In this document: positions 10,254-19,586 of the stretch, piece by piece
How positions within the stretch are numbered: the first letter of the stretch is position 1
Layout of the letters: each line of letters opens with the position of its first letter
Source of the DNA: Micromonospora sp. WMMD980
GTDB lineage: Bacteria; Actinomycetota; Actinomycetes; Mycobacteriales; Micromonosporaceae
DNA: 64,000 nucleotides
Direction: 5' to 3'
Assembly: GCF_029626035.1 (NCBI RefSeq)
Contig: NZ_JARUBE010000003.1
Span: 4,836,001 to 4,900,000 of the forward strand
Notes under the pieces: model-generated
What the model was told of the DNA's origin: nothing
Databases searched by the model: none
Seen by the model: the letters and a program-made list of their open reading frames with translations, nothing else
Position numbers and translations under genes: made by a program

Positions 10254-11546
10254 TCAGCGGCGCTCCCCGGAGGGGACGGAGGCGCGATAACGGACCAGCG
10301 CGGGGAACGCCACCACCAGCAGCGTCGCCAGCACGGCGGCGGCGATGCCACCGCCGACCATCGCGACGCCGGTGCCGAAGCCGGCGGCCGTGGCGCCGGC
10401 CCGCAGGTCGCCCAGGCGCGGCCCCCCGGCCACCACCACCGTGTTCACGCCCTGGAGCCGGCCGCGCATCCGGTCCGGCGCGTAGACCAGCAGCATCGAC
10501 TGCCGCAGGGTCGCGCTGACCAGGTCGGCCGCGCCCGCCACGCCGAGCAGCAGCACCGCCAGCCAGAGCCGGCCGGCCAGCCCGGCGAGCGCGATCGCCA
10601 CGCCCCAACCGACCACCGCCACGGCCAGCGCCAGCCCCTGCCGGCGGACCCGGCCGATCCAGCCGGAGGTGAGCCCGCCCAGCATCGCGCCGATGGCGAT
10701 CGAGCTGTAGAGCCAGCCGACCGCCGCGCCGCCGCCGAAGCGTTCCTGCGCCAGCTCCGGGAAGAGCGCCCGCGGCATGGCCAGGATCATCGCGATCAGG
10801 TCGATGGCGAAGGAGAGCAGCAGCACCGGCGTGGTGGCCAGGTAGCGGAAGCCGTCGACGATGCTGCCCAGCCCGGCCTTGCGGACGCCGCCGCCCGGGT
10901 CCGGCTCGGGCGGCATCGCCGGCAGTCGCAGCGTGGCCCAGAGCGAGACGGTGAACAGCAGCGCGTCCAGCCCGTACGCGACGGGCAGCGCGGTGTCGAC
11001 GCGCCAGGTGGCGAAGATCAGCCCGGCGGCCAGCGGGCCGAAGACGGCCGCGGCGGTGAACGTGGTGTAGTTCAGCGTGGTGGCCGCCGGCACCAGCTCG
11101 GCCGGCACCAGCCGGGGCAGGATCGCGCTGCGGGCCGGCGAGGTGATCGCGAACGCCACCGCCTGCACGCCCACCAGCAGCAGGAGCAGCACCGGGCTGC
11201 GCGCCCCGGCCAGCGACTGCACCAGCAGCCCGAGCGTCGCCGCCCAGAGCAGCGTGCCGGCCGCGAGCAGCACCCGACGCCGGTCCCGGGCGTCGGCGAC
11301 CGCGCCGCCCCAGAGCCCGAAGACGAGCAGCGGCACGAACCCGGCGACGCCGAGCAGCCCGACCCAGAACGAGCCGCCGGTGAGGTCGAACATCTCCACC
11401 GGCACCGCCACGGCGGTGAACTGGAAGCCGAACATCGCCACCGCGTTGCCCAGCCACACCCGCCGGTACGCGGGCACGCCCAGCGGGCGCAGGTCGATCG
11501 CCCAGCGGCGCGGTCCCCGCGACCGGGCCTGCTCGACCTGCGTCAC
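10254..11546 (-). CDS. MFS transporter, EntS-like
   Basis: A 430-residue permease with about twelve hydrophobic helices. It opens with [20 protein letters not shown], typical of the EntS/enterobactin-exporter-like branch, and has [14 protein letters not shown] as the loop 2-3 motif. The substrate is unknown. The GTG start overlaps the pdxH stop by GTGA, so it is translated in concert with pdxH. Confidence 0.87.
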   Translation of the reverse strand: MTQVEQARSRGPRRWAIDLRPLGVPAYRRVWLGNAVAMFGFQFTAVAVPVEMFDLTGGSFWVGLLGVAGFVPLLVFGLWGGAVADARDRRRVLLAAGTLLWAATLGLLVQSLAGARSPVLLLLLVGVQAVAFAITSPARSAILPRLVPAELVPAATTLNYTTFTAAAVFGPLAAGLIFATWRVDTALPVAYGLDALLFTVSLWATLRLPAMPPEPDPGGGVRKAGLGSIVDGFRYLATTPVLLLSFAIDLIAMILAMPRALFPELAQERFGGGAAVGWLYSSIAIGAMLGGLTSGWIGRVRRQGLALAVAVVGWGVAIALAGLAGRLWLAVLLLGVAGAADLVSATLRQSMLLVYAPDRMRGRLQGVNTVVVAGGPRLGDLRAGATAAGFGTGVAMVGGGIAAAVLATLLVVAFPALVRYRASVPSGERR

Positions 11547-12202
11547 GGCGCGAGCCGCTCGACGACCCAGCCGCCACCGTCCGCCAGCCGGAACCGCAGC
11601 CGGTCGTGCAGTCGACCGGCCCGGCCCTGCCAGAACTCCACCGTCTCCGGGCGGACCCGGAACCCGCCCCAGTGCGGCGGCGCGGGGATCGGCTCGACGC
11701 CGGCGAAGCGCTCCGTCGCGGCCCGGTACTCCGCGTCCAGCGCGGCCCGGCCCGGCACCACCGCCGACTGGGTGCTGGCCCACGCGCCGAGCTGCGACCC
11801 GCGCGGCCGGACCGCGAAGTATGCCTCGGTCTCCGCCCGGGTGACCTGTTTCACCCGGCCGGTGACGGTCACCTGCCGCTGCATCGGGAACCACGGGAAG
11901 ACCAGGCTGGCCCACGGGTTGGCGGTCAGCTCGGCGCCCTTGCGCGACAGGTGGTTGGTGTAGAGGACGAAGCCCTCCGCGTCGTAGCCCTTGAGCAGCA
12001 CGGTGCGGCCGCTGGGCCGCCCCCGGTCGTCGGCGGTGCCGAGCACCATCGCGTTCGGCTCGGGCAGCGGGTGGGCCACCGCCTCGGCGAACCAGCGGGC
12101 GAACTGGGTGTGCCAGTCCGCGGCCAGGTCCGATTCGGTCAGGCCCAGGTCCGCGGCGTACTCGTTACGCATGCCGCCCGGGGCGGGTGTGTCGCCTGTC
12201 AC
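11543..12202 (-). CDS. pdxH: Pyridoxamine 5'-phosphate oxidase
   Basis: A 219-residue FMN enzyme that oxidises PNP or PMP to pyridoxal phosphate. Motifs are [48 protein letters not shown] (FMN and PLP contacts), GSQLGAWAS and the C-terminal [11 protein letters not shown]. Length equals the E. coli enzyme. I chose the GTG at 12202 because GAGAGGAACGGCGAGA precedes it. An open frame to 12316 adds only low-complexity residues. It is divergent from citrate synthase, with 243 bp between them. Confidence 0.92.
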   Translation of the reverse strand: MTGDTPAPGGMRNEYAADLGLTESDLAADWHTQFARWFAEAVAHPLPEPNAMVLGTADDRGRPSGRTVLLKGYDAEGFVLYTNHLSRKGAELTANPWASLVFPWFPMQRQVTVTGRVKQVTRAETEAYFAVRPRGSQLGAWASTQSAVVPGRAALDAEYRAATERFAGVEPIPAPPHWGGFRVRPETVEFWQGRAGRLHDRLRFRLADGGGWVVERLAP

Positions 12203-12445
12203 TCTCGCCGTTCCTCTCCCGGGCACGCCCGCGTCCCCCGACGCTGGCCAGGCCCCGCCACCCAGTCTTCCCCCACCCACACCGGTGTCCACCGGCGGGG
12301 ATGTCGCGTGGCGCACAGTGGCTGCGGGTCGCGCACGTGGTTACTCACCGGGCAAGATGTCACGAACCACATCCCTGAGGGTCGCCTGAGCTGCGGGGCC
12401 GGATCGGTCCCACCGGGCGCACCGAGCCGGAAGCCAGGAGACGAC

Positions 12446-13552
12446 ATGTCCGATTTCAAGCCGGGCCTGGAGGGCGTCGTAGCCTTCGAGACCCAGATCG
12501 CCGAACCCGACCGTGCGGGCGGATCGCTGCGCTACCGGGGCGTGGACATCGAGGATCTGATCGGCCAGGTCTCCTTCGGCAACGTCTGGGCGCTGCTGGT
12601 CGACGGCCGGTTCGGCCCGGGCCTGCCGCCGGCCGAGCCGTTCCCGGTGCCGGTGCACTCCGGCGACATCCGCGTCGACGTGCAGTCCGCGGTCGCCATG
12701 CTGGCCCCCTACTGGGGCCTCAGTCAGCTCCTGGACATCTCCGACGAGCAGGCCCGCGAGGACCTGGCCCGGGTGTCGGTGACCGCGCTCTCCTTCGTCG
12801 CCCAGTCGGCTCGCGGGCTGGGCCTGCCGGCCGTGCCGCAGAAGGAGATCGACAAGGCGGAGACCATCGTCGAGCGGTTCATGAAGCGCTGGCGGGGCGA
12901 GCCCGACCCGCGGCACGTCAAGGCCGTCGACGCGTACTTCATCTCGGCCGCCGAGCACGGCCTGAACGCCTCCACGTTCACCGCCCGGATCGTCGCCTCC
13001 ACCGGCGCGGACGCCGCGGCCTGCATCTCCTCCGGCATCGGCGCGCTCTCCGGCCCGCTGCACGGCGGCGCCCCGTCCCGGGTGCTCACCATGCTGGAGG
13101 CGGTCGAGCGCAGCGGCGACGCCGAGGGCTACGTCAAGGGCGTGCTCGACCGGGGCGAGCGGCTGATGGGCTTCGGCCACCGGGTCTACCGGGCCGAGGA
13201 CCCCCGCGCCCGCGTGCTCCGGCGCACCGCCAAGGAGCTGGGCGCGCCGCGCTTCGAGGTCGCCGAGGCGCTGGAGAAGGCCGCCCTGGCCGAACTCCAG
13301 GCCCGCCGCCCGGACCGCGTGCTCGCCACCAACGTCGAGTTCTGGTCGGCCGTGGTGCTCGACTTCGCCGAGGTGCCGGCGCACATGTTCACCTCGATGT
13401 TCACCTGCGCCCGGATGGGCGGCTGGTCCGCGCACATCCTGGAGCAGAAGAAGCTCCAGCGGCTGGTCCGCCCGTCCGCCACCTACGTCGGCCCGGGCAC
13501 CCGCAAGCCGCAGCAGGTCGAGGGCTGGGACGCCATCCCACACAACGTCTGA
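12446..13552 (+). CDS. Citrate synthase (type 2, CitA-like)
   Basis: A 368-residue enzyme condensing acetyl-CoA and oxaloacetate. The opening LEGVVAFETQIAEPDRAGG and RYRGVDIEDL are typical of the short bacterial branch. Catalytic segments are AAEHGLNAS (His), SGPLHGGAPSRV (His) and SAVVLDFAEVP (Asp), with GFGHRVYR between. The ATG follows AGGAG with 5-nt spacing. A methylcitrate synthase role is possible for this branch, but no prp genes are nearby. Its stop codon is followed at once by a GGGGCCCC repeat. Confidence 0.9.
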   Translation: MSDFKPGLEGVVAFETQIAEPDRAGGSLRYRGVDIEDLIGQVSFGNVWALLVDGRFGPGLPPAEPFPVPVHSGDIRVDVQSAVAMLAPYWGLSQLLDISDEQAREDLARVSVTALSFVAQSARGLGLPAVPQKEIDKAETIVERFMKRWRGEPDPRHVKAVDAYFISAAEHGLNASTFTARIVASTGADAAACISSGIGALSGPLHGGAPSRVLTMLEAVERSGDAEGYVKGVLDRGERLMGFGHRVYRAEDPRARVLRRTAKELGAPRFEVAEALEKAALAELQARRPDRVLATNVEFWSAVVLDFAEVPAHMFTSMFTCARMGGWSAHILEQKKLQRLVRPSATYVGPGTRKPQQVEGWDAIPHNV

Positions 13553-13553
13553 G

Positions 13554-13607
13554 GTGTAAGGAGGGGCCCCCGCTTAACGCATTCCGCATAGGCGGGGGCC
13601 CCTCTTA
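13554..13607. repeat. GGGGCCCC repeat family A, copy 1 (split by IS)
   Basis: Two GGGGCCCC cores are separated by CGCTTAACGCATTCCGCATA. The element starts one base after the citrate synthase stop. Its final TTAAC is interrupted: TTA is at 13605-13607 and TTAAC resumes at 14646, so the IS element landed inside it. It may act as the citrate synthase terminator. Confidence 0.9.
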
Positions 13608-13656
13608 GTGAGTGTTTGAGATTGGGGTGCGGCGGCGTGTCGGGTTGAGGTGAGGG

Positions 13657-13712
13657 AAGGCCCTCGGTAGGTCCGGTGGTGTCGAGCCAACCGTCTGCAT
13701 ACCGAGGGCCTT
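13657..13712 (+). promoter_or_regulatory. Hairpin just upstream of transposase start
   Basis: A perfect 13-bp inverted repeat, AAGGCCCTCGGTA (13657-13669) and TACCGAGGGCCTT (13700-13712), has a 30-nt loop. It ends three bases before the transposase ATG, so it would occlude the ribosome binding region in the mRNA. This probably dampens translation or blocks read-through from outside promoters. Confidence 0.7.
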
Positions 13713-13715
13713 CTG

Positions 13716-14624
13716 ATGACGTTGTACCCGATCACTGTCACGCCGTCCGCGTCGCCCCGCCGTTATCCGCCGCAGCGGGTGCGGCGGGAACGGGAACGGG
13801 CGACGCAGCGGCGGTATCCCGGTGAGCTGACCGATGCGCAGTGGGCGGTGATCGCGCCGCTGCTCACGCCGGCGCCGGCCGGCCGGCGGGGACGGCCGCC
13901 GGCGCATCCGATCCGGGCGATCGTCACGGCGATCTTGTACGTGACCTGCACCGGTTGCCCGTGGCGGGCCCTGCCGAGGGAGTTCCCGCCACCGGGAACG
14001 GTGTACTGGTGGTTCGCTCGATGGCGCGACGATCACACGTTGATGCGGCTGCACGACCGACTGCGGGAGCAGTGCCGCACCGCCGCCGGACGGCACCCGC
14101 ATCCCACCGCCGGCGCGATCGATTCCCAGTCGGTGCGCGCCGCGGACACCGTGCCCCGATCCAGCCGCGGGTTCGACGTGGCGAAGAACGTCAACGGCCG
14201 TAAACGCCACATCGTCGTGGACACCATGGGCCTACTCCTGGCCGTCATGGTCACCGGCGCCCACGTCAACGACCGCACCATCGCCCGTGACCTGCTCTGG
14301 CGCACCCGACTGTTCCACCCCCGCCTACGCCTGATCTGGGCAGACGGCGGCTACATCGGCACCCTGAGCACCTGGGCCCGCCAAGCCCTCGACCTCACCG
14401 TGCAGTTGGTCCACAAACTCCCCGGACAACACACCTTCGTCGTGCTTCCCCGACGCTGGGTCGTCGAACGAACCTTCGCCTGGATCAGCAAGAAACGCCG
14501 CTGCGTACGCGACTACGAACGCCTACCGGTCAGCCACGCCGCCTTCGTCACCTGGGCCATGATCCACCTCATGGTCACCCGCCTAGCCCGACACACGAAA
14601 CCGGCCCAGGCAACCCACACCTGA
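13716..14624 (+). CDS. IS5-family DDE transposase
   Basis: A 302-residue transposase. The N-terminal DUF4096-type domain (YPGELTDAQWAVIAPLL) is followed by the DDE domain. The triad reads as D136 (AIDSQSVR), D210 (WADGGYIG) and E251 (VVERTFAWISKKRR). The gene is in one frame with no programmed frameshift and appears intact. Codon use is less GC-biased than the flanking genes toward its 3' end, which fits transfer. Confidence 0.95.
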   Translation: MTLYPITVTPSASPRRYPPQRVRRERERATQRRYPGELTDAQWAVIAPLLTPAPAGRRGRPPAHPIRAIVTAILYVTCTGCPWRALPREFPPPGTVYWWFARWRDDHTLMRLHDRLREQCRTAAGRHPHPTAGAIDSQSVRAADTVPRSSRGFDVAKNVNGRKRHIVVDTMGLLLAVMVTGAHVNDRTIARDLLWRTRLFHPRLRLIWADGGYIGTLSTWARQALDLTVQLVHKLPGQHTFVVLPRRWVVERTFAWISKKRRCVRDYERLPVSHAAFVTWAMIHLMVTRLARHTKPAQATHT

Positions 14625-14656
14625 GCCGGAATCTCAAACACTCACTTAACACCTGA

Positions 14657-15982
<1,326 letters not shown>

Positions 15983-15996
15983 TCACGCCGTGACGC

Positions 15997-16028
15997 TGGG
16001 TGGTCGCCGGGCCTCCGGCGACCACCCA
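15997..16028 (+). terminator. serC terminator hairpin
   Basis: Perfect 14-bp arms TGGGTGGTCGCCGG (15997-16010) and CCGGCGACCACCCA (16015-16028) have a 4-nt GCCT loop, 14 bp after the serC stop. Confidence 0.85.
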
Positions 16029-16173
16029 CCGTGACCATCGCCGCAGCTCAGTCGCGACATGCCGGGGTGTCGCTCTCCCCACCGCTGGGAAGATGAGCGT
16101 ACGGTGGTTCGAGACGCCCGGGTGGCCGGCTCGTGGCGTGTGACGGCCAGCGAAGCGGGACGGAGGCAAGCCG

Positions 16174-17262
16174 ATGCGCCCAGTACGCTTCGTCGCTCTC
16201 TCCGAGGACGGCCAGGCCCTGGTGCTCACCGACGAGGTGGGTCGCCTGCTCGCGCTGCCGATCGACGAGCGCGTGGCCTCGGTGCTGCACGCCGAGCCGG
16301 GCGCGACCCCGCTCGCGGTGGTGCCCGCCGCCACCGATCCCACGCCGTCGCTGTCCCCGCGCGACATCCAGGCCCGGATCCGGTCCGGCGAGTCCGCGGA
16401 GGACGTCGCCCGCATCGCCGGCGTCCCGGTCGACCGGGTGCTGCGCTACGCCGGCCCGGTGCTCCAGGAGCGGGCCATGCTGGCCCAGCACGCCCGCCGC
16501 ACCCGGCTCAAGGGCGCCGAGAAGCCGACCCCGCTGGCCGAGGTCGTCAACGGCCGGCTGGCCCAGCACGGCATCGACACCGAGAAGATCTCCTGGGACG
16601 CCTACCGCCGCGACGACGGCACCTGGCGGATCATCGCCACCTGGCCGTCCGGCAAGGCCACCGCGCAGGCGGTGTGGGATCTCGACAAGTCCCGGCAGAA
16701 CGTGATCGCGCACGACGACATGGCGCAATACCTGTGCGCCGAGCGTCCCACGCCGATTCTCGGCCAGGAGCCCGCGCCGGAGCGGGGCGGCCACGCGCTG
16801 CCCGGCCCGTCGCGCGGCGAGCCGAGCCGGGGCGGCCACGGCCTGCCGTCCGGGGTGGAGCAGGCCCGCCCGGGGCGGGACCCGATCCGCGCCGGCCGGG
16901 ACGCGCTGCTCGCCTCGCTCGACCGTCCGCTCGGCGGCACGTCCGGGCGCGGGCTCGACACCCGCTCCCCGGCCGCGCTGGCCGGTTCGGACGCGCCCCG
17001 TCAGCGGGCGGTCGCCGGGGGCGCCGCCGCGCTGCTCGGCGGCGGTCAGGGCTCGGCGTTCGACGACGACTCGGACGCGCCGAAGGAGATCCCGGCGGTG
17101 CCGTCGCTGGCGGTGCTGCGGCCCCGCCGCACCGGCAACCCGCCGGCGTCCGGTGGCAACGGCACCGAGGCGGCCGAGGCCGGCGGCAAGCCCCGCAAGC
17201 GGCTGCCGAGCTGGGACGACGTCCTCTTCGGCAGCGGCCCGGCGGCGCGCGAGTCCTCCTGA
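16174..17262 (+). CDS. sepH: Cell division protein SepH (DUF3071)
   Basis: A 362-residue cytoplasmic protein. The N-terminal DUF3071 domain opens MRPVRFVALSEDGQALVLTD. Inside it a helix-turn-helix-like segment reads IRSGESAEDVARIAGVPVDRVLRYAGPV. In Streptomyces and mycobacteria SepH binds FtsZ and stimulates its assembly at division sites. The C-terminal half is disordered and rich in Gly, Pro, Arg and Ser, ending with a conserved-looking RLPSWDDVLFG. The ATG is preceded by CGGAGGCAAG. It is adjacent to serC on the same strand but behind a terminator. Confidence 0.92.
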   Translation: MRPVRFVALSEDGQALVLTDEVGRLLALPIDERVASVLHAEPGATPLAVVPAATDPTPSLSPRDIQARIRSGESAEDVARIAGVPVDRVLRYAGPVLQERAMLAQHARRTRLKGAEKPTPLAEVVNGRLAQHGIDTEKISWDAYRRDDGTWRIIATWPSGKATAQAVWDLDKSRQNVIAHDDMAQYLCAERPTPILGQEPAPERGGHALPGPSRGEPSRGGHGLPSGVEQARPGRDPIRAGRDALLASLDRPLGGTSGRGLDTRSPAALAGSDAPRQRAVAGGAAALLGGGQGSAFDDDSDAPKEIPAVPSLAVLRPRRTGNPPASGGNGTEAAEAGGKPRKRLPSWDDVLFGSGPAARESS

Positions 17263-17274
17263 TCCACCGGTCCC

Positions 17275-17325
17275 CCCTGGCACGCTCACGTGAAGTGAGG
17301 CACTCGAAGTGCCCGCGTGCCAGGG
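17275..17325 (+). promoter_or_regulatory. Inverted repeat before aldo/keto reductase
   Basis: Perfect 11-bp arms CCCTGGCACGC (17275-17285) and GCGTGCCAGGG (17315-17325) are spaced by 29 nt, with a smaller CACT/AGTG pair inside. The right arm covers the ribosome binding region of the ATG at 17333. It could be a sepH terminator, a repressor operator or an RNA switch. The position on the binding site favours regulation. Confidence 0.55.
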
Positions 17326-17332
17326 TGGACCC

Positions 17333-18319
17333 ATGGAGTACACGAACCTGGGACGCACCGGCCTGTCGGTGAGCCGGCTCTGCCTCGGCACCATGAACTT
17401 CGGGCCGCAGACGGACGAGCCGGACAGCTTCGCCATCATGGACCGGGCGCTGGAACACGGGATCAACTTCTTCGACACCGCGAACGTCTACGGCTGGAAG
17501 CTCGGCGAGGGCGTCACCGAGCAGATCGTCGGCCGCTGGTTCGCGCAGGGCGACGGGCGCCGCGACAAGGTCGTCCTGGCCACCAAGGTGTACGGCAAAA
17601 TGAGCGAGTGGCCCAACGACCAGGGCCTGAGCGCCCGGCACATCGTCCGGGCCTGCGAGGATTCGCTGCGGCGTCTCCAGACCGACACCATCGACCTCTA
17701 CCAGATGCACCACGTCTCCCGGACCACGCCGTGGGAGGAGATCTGGCAGGCGATGGAGACGCTCGTCGCGCAGGGCAAGGTGCTCTACGTCGGGTCGTCC
17801 AACTTCGCCGGCTGGCACATCGCCCAGGCCCAGGCCGCGGCCGGCAAGCGCAACTTCCTCGGTCTCGTCTCCGAGCAGTCCATCTACAACCTGCTCACCC
17901 GGCACGTCGAGCTGGAGGTGATCCCCGCCGCGCAGCACTACGGGCTGGGCATCATCCCCTGGTCGCCGCTGCACGGCGGGTTGCTCTCCGGGATCATCCG
18001 GAAGATGGCCGACGGCAGCGCGGCCCGGGGCACGTCCGGCCGCTCGGCTGACGCGTTGGCCGAGCACCGGACCACCATCGAGGCGTACGAGAAGCTCTGC
18101 GCCGACCTGGGCAGCGACCCGGCGGACGTGGCGCTGGCCTGGCTGCTCTCCCGGCCCGGGGTGACCGCCCCGATCGTCGGTCCGCGCACCATGGACCAGC
18201 TCGACCGCAACCTCGGCGCGCTCGATGTCCACCTGGACGAGCCCACCCTGACCCGCCTCGACGAGTTGTTCCCGCCGATCGGCAACGGCGGCCCCGGCCC
18301 CGAGGCCTGGGCCTGGTAG
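17333..18319 (+). CDS. Aldo/keto reductase
   Basis: A 328-residue NADPH-dependent oxidoreductase with a TIM-barrel fold. It begins MEYTNLGRTGLSVSRLCLGT. The catalytic set is the Asp and Tyr of NFFDTANVYG, the Lys of LATKVYG and the His of YQMHH. The C-terminal VTAPIVGPRTMDQLDRNLG binds the cofactor. The group resembles the general stress/YajO-like branch; the substrate is unknown. I chose the ATG at 17333, after AGGGTGGACCC, over an earlier in-frame start. Confidence 0.9.
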   Translation: MEYTNLGRTGLSVSRLCLGTMNFGPQTDEPDSFAIMDRALEHGINFFDTANVYGWKLGEGVTEQIVGRWFAQGDGRRDKVVLATKVYGKMSEWPNDQGLSARHIVRACEDSLRRLQTDTIDLYQMHHVSRTTPWEEIWQAMETLVAQGKVLYVGSSNFAGWHIAQAQAAAGKRNFLGLVSEQSIYNLLTRHVELEVIPAAQHYGLGIIPWSPLHGGLLSGIIRKMADGSAARGTSGRSADALAEHRTTIEAYEKLCADLGSDPADVALAWLLSRPGVTAPIVGPRTMDQLDRNLGALDVHLDEPTLTRLDELFPPIGNGGPGPEAWAW

Positions 18320-18377
18320 GTGTGTAAGGAGGGGCCCCCTGTTAACGCCTCAGGTATAGGAGGGGGCCCCTGTTAAC
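18320..18377. repeat. GGGGCCCC repeat family A, copy 2
   Basis: Two GGGGCCCC cores are separated by CTGTTAACGCCTCAGGTATA, ending TGTTAAC. It starts directly after the aldo/keto reductase TAG and lies between convergent genes, a position suited to a bidirectional terminator. Confidence 0.9.
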
Positions 18378-18392
18378 CACTCGACGGCGGAG

Positions 18393-18959
18393 TCAGAGCG
18401 GCCAGGCGGCGAGCCGGGTGTAGCGCGCCGGGCGGCCGAGGTGACTGCGGACCAGCACCAGCTCGTCGGCCGACCACTCCGGTCCGGCGTACCCGTGCAA
18501 CGTCTCCCGGTCGGCCCGCACCTCGGTGCGGGTCACCCGGTCGCCGGGACGCGCGATGGTCAGGTGGGCCCGGAACGGCTTGTCGTCGTACGGCAGCTCG
18601 GCCCGGCGCAACCCGTCGCGCACCAGCCCGGCGAGCGTGCCCAGCGCCTCGGTCTCACCCCCGACGTCCACCCAGAGCACGGTGGACCGGCCCTGACCGA
18701 AGCTGCCCCCGCCGCCCAGGCGCAGCCGAGGCGAGCTTCCCCGGCCGTCCCGGAACGCCTGTGCGGCCCGCCCGAGCGTGCTTTCCGCGTCGACCAGCCG
18801 GTCTTCCGGCACCTCGCCGAGGAACGCCAGCGTGAGGTGGAGGTGCGCCGGGTCGGCGAGCCGGACTCCCGGGGCCGCGGCGACCCGTAGCTCGGCGACC
18901 CGCGCGGTCAGGTCGGCGACCGCCGCCGCAGGCGGGTGGACCGCCGCGAAGAGCCGCAC
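18393..18959 (-). CDS. thpR: RNA 2',3'-cyclic phosphodiesterase (2H/LigT family)
   Basis: A 188-residue 2H phosphoesterase. The two catalytic HxTx motifs are visible as HLTL (in AHLHLTLAFLG, near residue 42) and HLTI (in FRAHLTIARP, near residue 135). It opens MRLFAAVHPP as expected. Family enzymes open 2',3'-cyclic phosphates on RNA; the physiological substrate in actinobacteria is unclear. It starts four bases after the stop of the upstream membrane-anchored protein gene and is probably in one operon with it. Confidence 0.9.
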   Translation of the reverse strand: MRLFAAVHPPAAAVADLTARVAELRVAAAPGVRLADPAHLHLTLAFLGEVPEDRLVDAESTLGRAAQAFRDGRGSSPRLRLGGGGSFGQGRSTVLWVDVGGETEALGTLAGLVRDGLRRAELPYDDKPFRAHLTIARPGDRVTRTEVRADRETLHGYAGPEWSADELVLVRSHLGRPARYTRLAAWPL

Positions 18960-18963
18960 CCGG

Positions 18964-19473
18964 TCAACGGTGCCGCTGGTGGTGCGCCGCCCGGGCGGCC
19001 GGCAGGGTCAGCCCGGCGGCGTGCAGCAGCCCTTCGACGCGTACCCGTTCGATCTCCCGGTCGACGCCGTCCAGCTCGGCCAGGTGCTCGGCGATGCCGA
19101 GCGCGCGGCAGGCCGCGCGCAGCCGGTCGTCGTACGCCCCGATGACCGCGCCGTGCCAGACGACCGAGCGGTCGGCGGCGGCCAGCCGGTGGCCGCCGAG
19201 CCGGCGCAGGTCGACGGCGAGTTGCTCCAACGGGCGCCGGCCCTCCCGCTCGAACTCGGTCAGGTCGATGTCGCGGGTCAGGGCCTCGGCCTCGATGGCC
19301 CGATCGAGCCGGGCGATGGTGCGGCGCTCGCGGCGTTGCTCCCGCCACTCGGCCCAGCCGCACGCGACCCGGTCGATGATCTCGTCGGCGCAGAAGATCA
19401 GCGCGAACAGGGCGGGCAGGCAGCAGACGGCGAGGATCGCCAACGCCAGCAGAAGCCCCTGCCCCAATCCCAC
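18964..19473 (-). CDS. Uncharacterised membrane-anchored protein
   Basis: A 169-residue protein I do not recognise. One N-terminal transmembrane segment (GLLLALAILAVCCLPALFALIF) is followed by a charged, probably helical cytoplasmic region rich in Arg and Glu (AEWREQRRERRTIARLDRAIEAE). It starts with GTG and is followed closely by thpR, so the two may act together. The phase and codon pattern support it over the overlapping frames. Confidence 0.65.
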   Translation of the reverse strand: MGLGQGLLLALAILAVCCLPALFALIFCADEIIDRVACGWAEWREQRRERRTIARLDRAIEAEALTRDIDLTEFEREGRRPLEQLAVDLRRLGGHRLAAADRSVVWHGAVIGAYDDRLRAACRALGIAEHLAELDGVDREIERVRVEGLLHAAGLTLPAARAAHHQRHR

Positions 19474-19531
19474 ACATCGACGCTAAGCCCTGCCGCACCC
19501 ACCCGCCACCCGTTTGCCAAAACCGACCCGG

Positions 19532-19586
19532 GTGTTAAGCGGGGCCCCCTGCTATGCAGAATGCGTTAACAGGGGGCCCCGCCTTT
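19532..19586. repeat. GGGGCCCC repeat family A, copy 3
   Basis: Inverted relative to copy 2: GTGTTAAGCGGGGCCCC, then CTGCTATGCAGAATGCGTTAAC, then AGGGGGCCCCGCCTTT. The last base overlaps the MFS stop codon (19586-19588), so it marks the 3' end of the MFS gene. Confidence 0.88.

Larger units (their letters stand above)
13608..14645 (+). mobile_element. IS5-family insertion sequence, complete
   Basis: The element is 1038 bp. Perfect 16-bp terminal inverted repeats, GTGAGTGTTTGAGATT (13608-13623) and AATCTCAAACACTCAC (14630-14645), are flanked by TTA on both sides (13605-13607, 14646-14648). That fits a 3-bp target duplication at a TA-centred site, as for IS5-type elements (IS427-like group). 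It encodes one intact transposase. Undamaged ends and gene suggest a recent, possibly active insertion. Confidence 0.93.

Noticed and set aside
9310..11577. 956-residue frame joining the nitroreductase to upstream sequence
   Set aside because: It runs in a shadow phase across the epimerase and MFS genes. The GTG at 9309 gives a normal-length nitroreductase.
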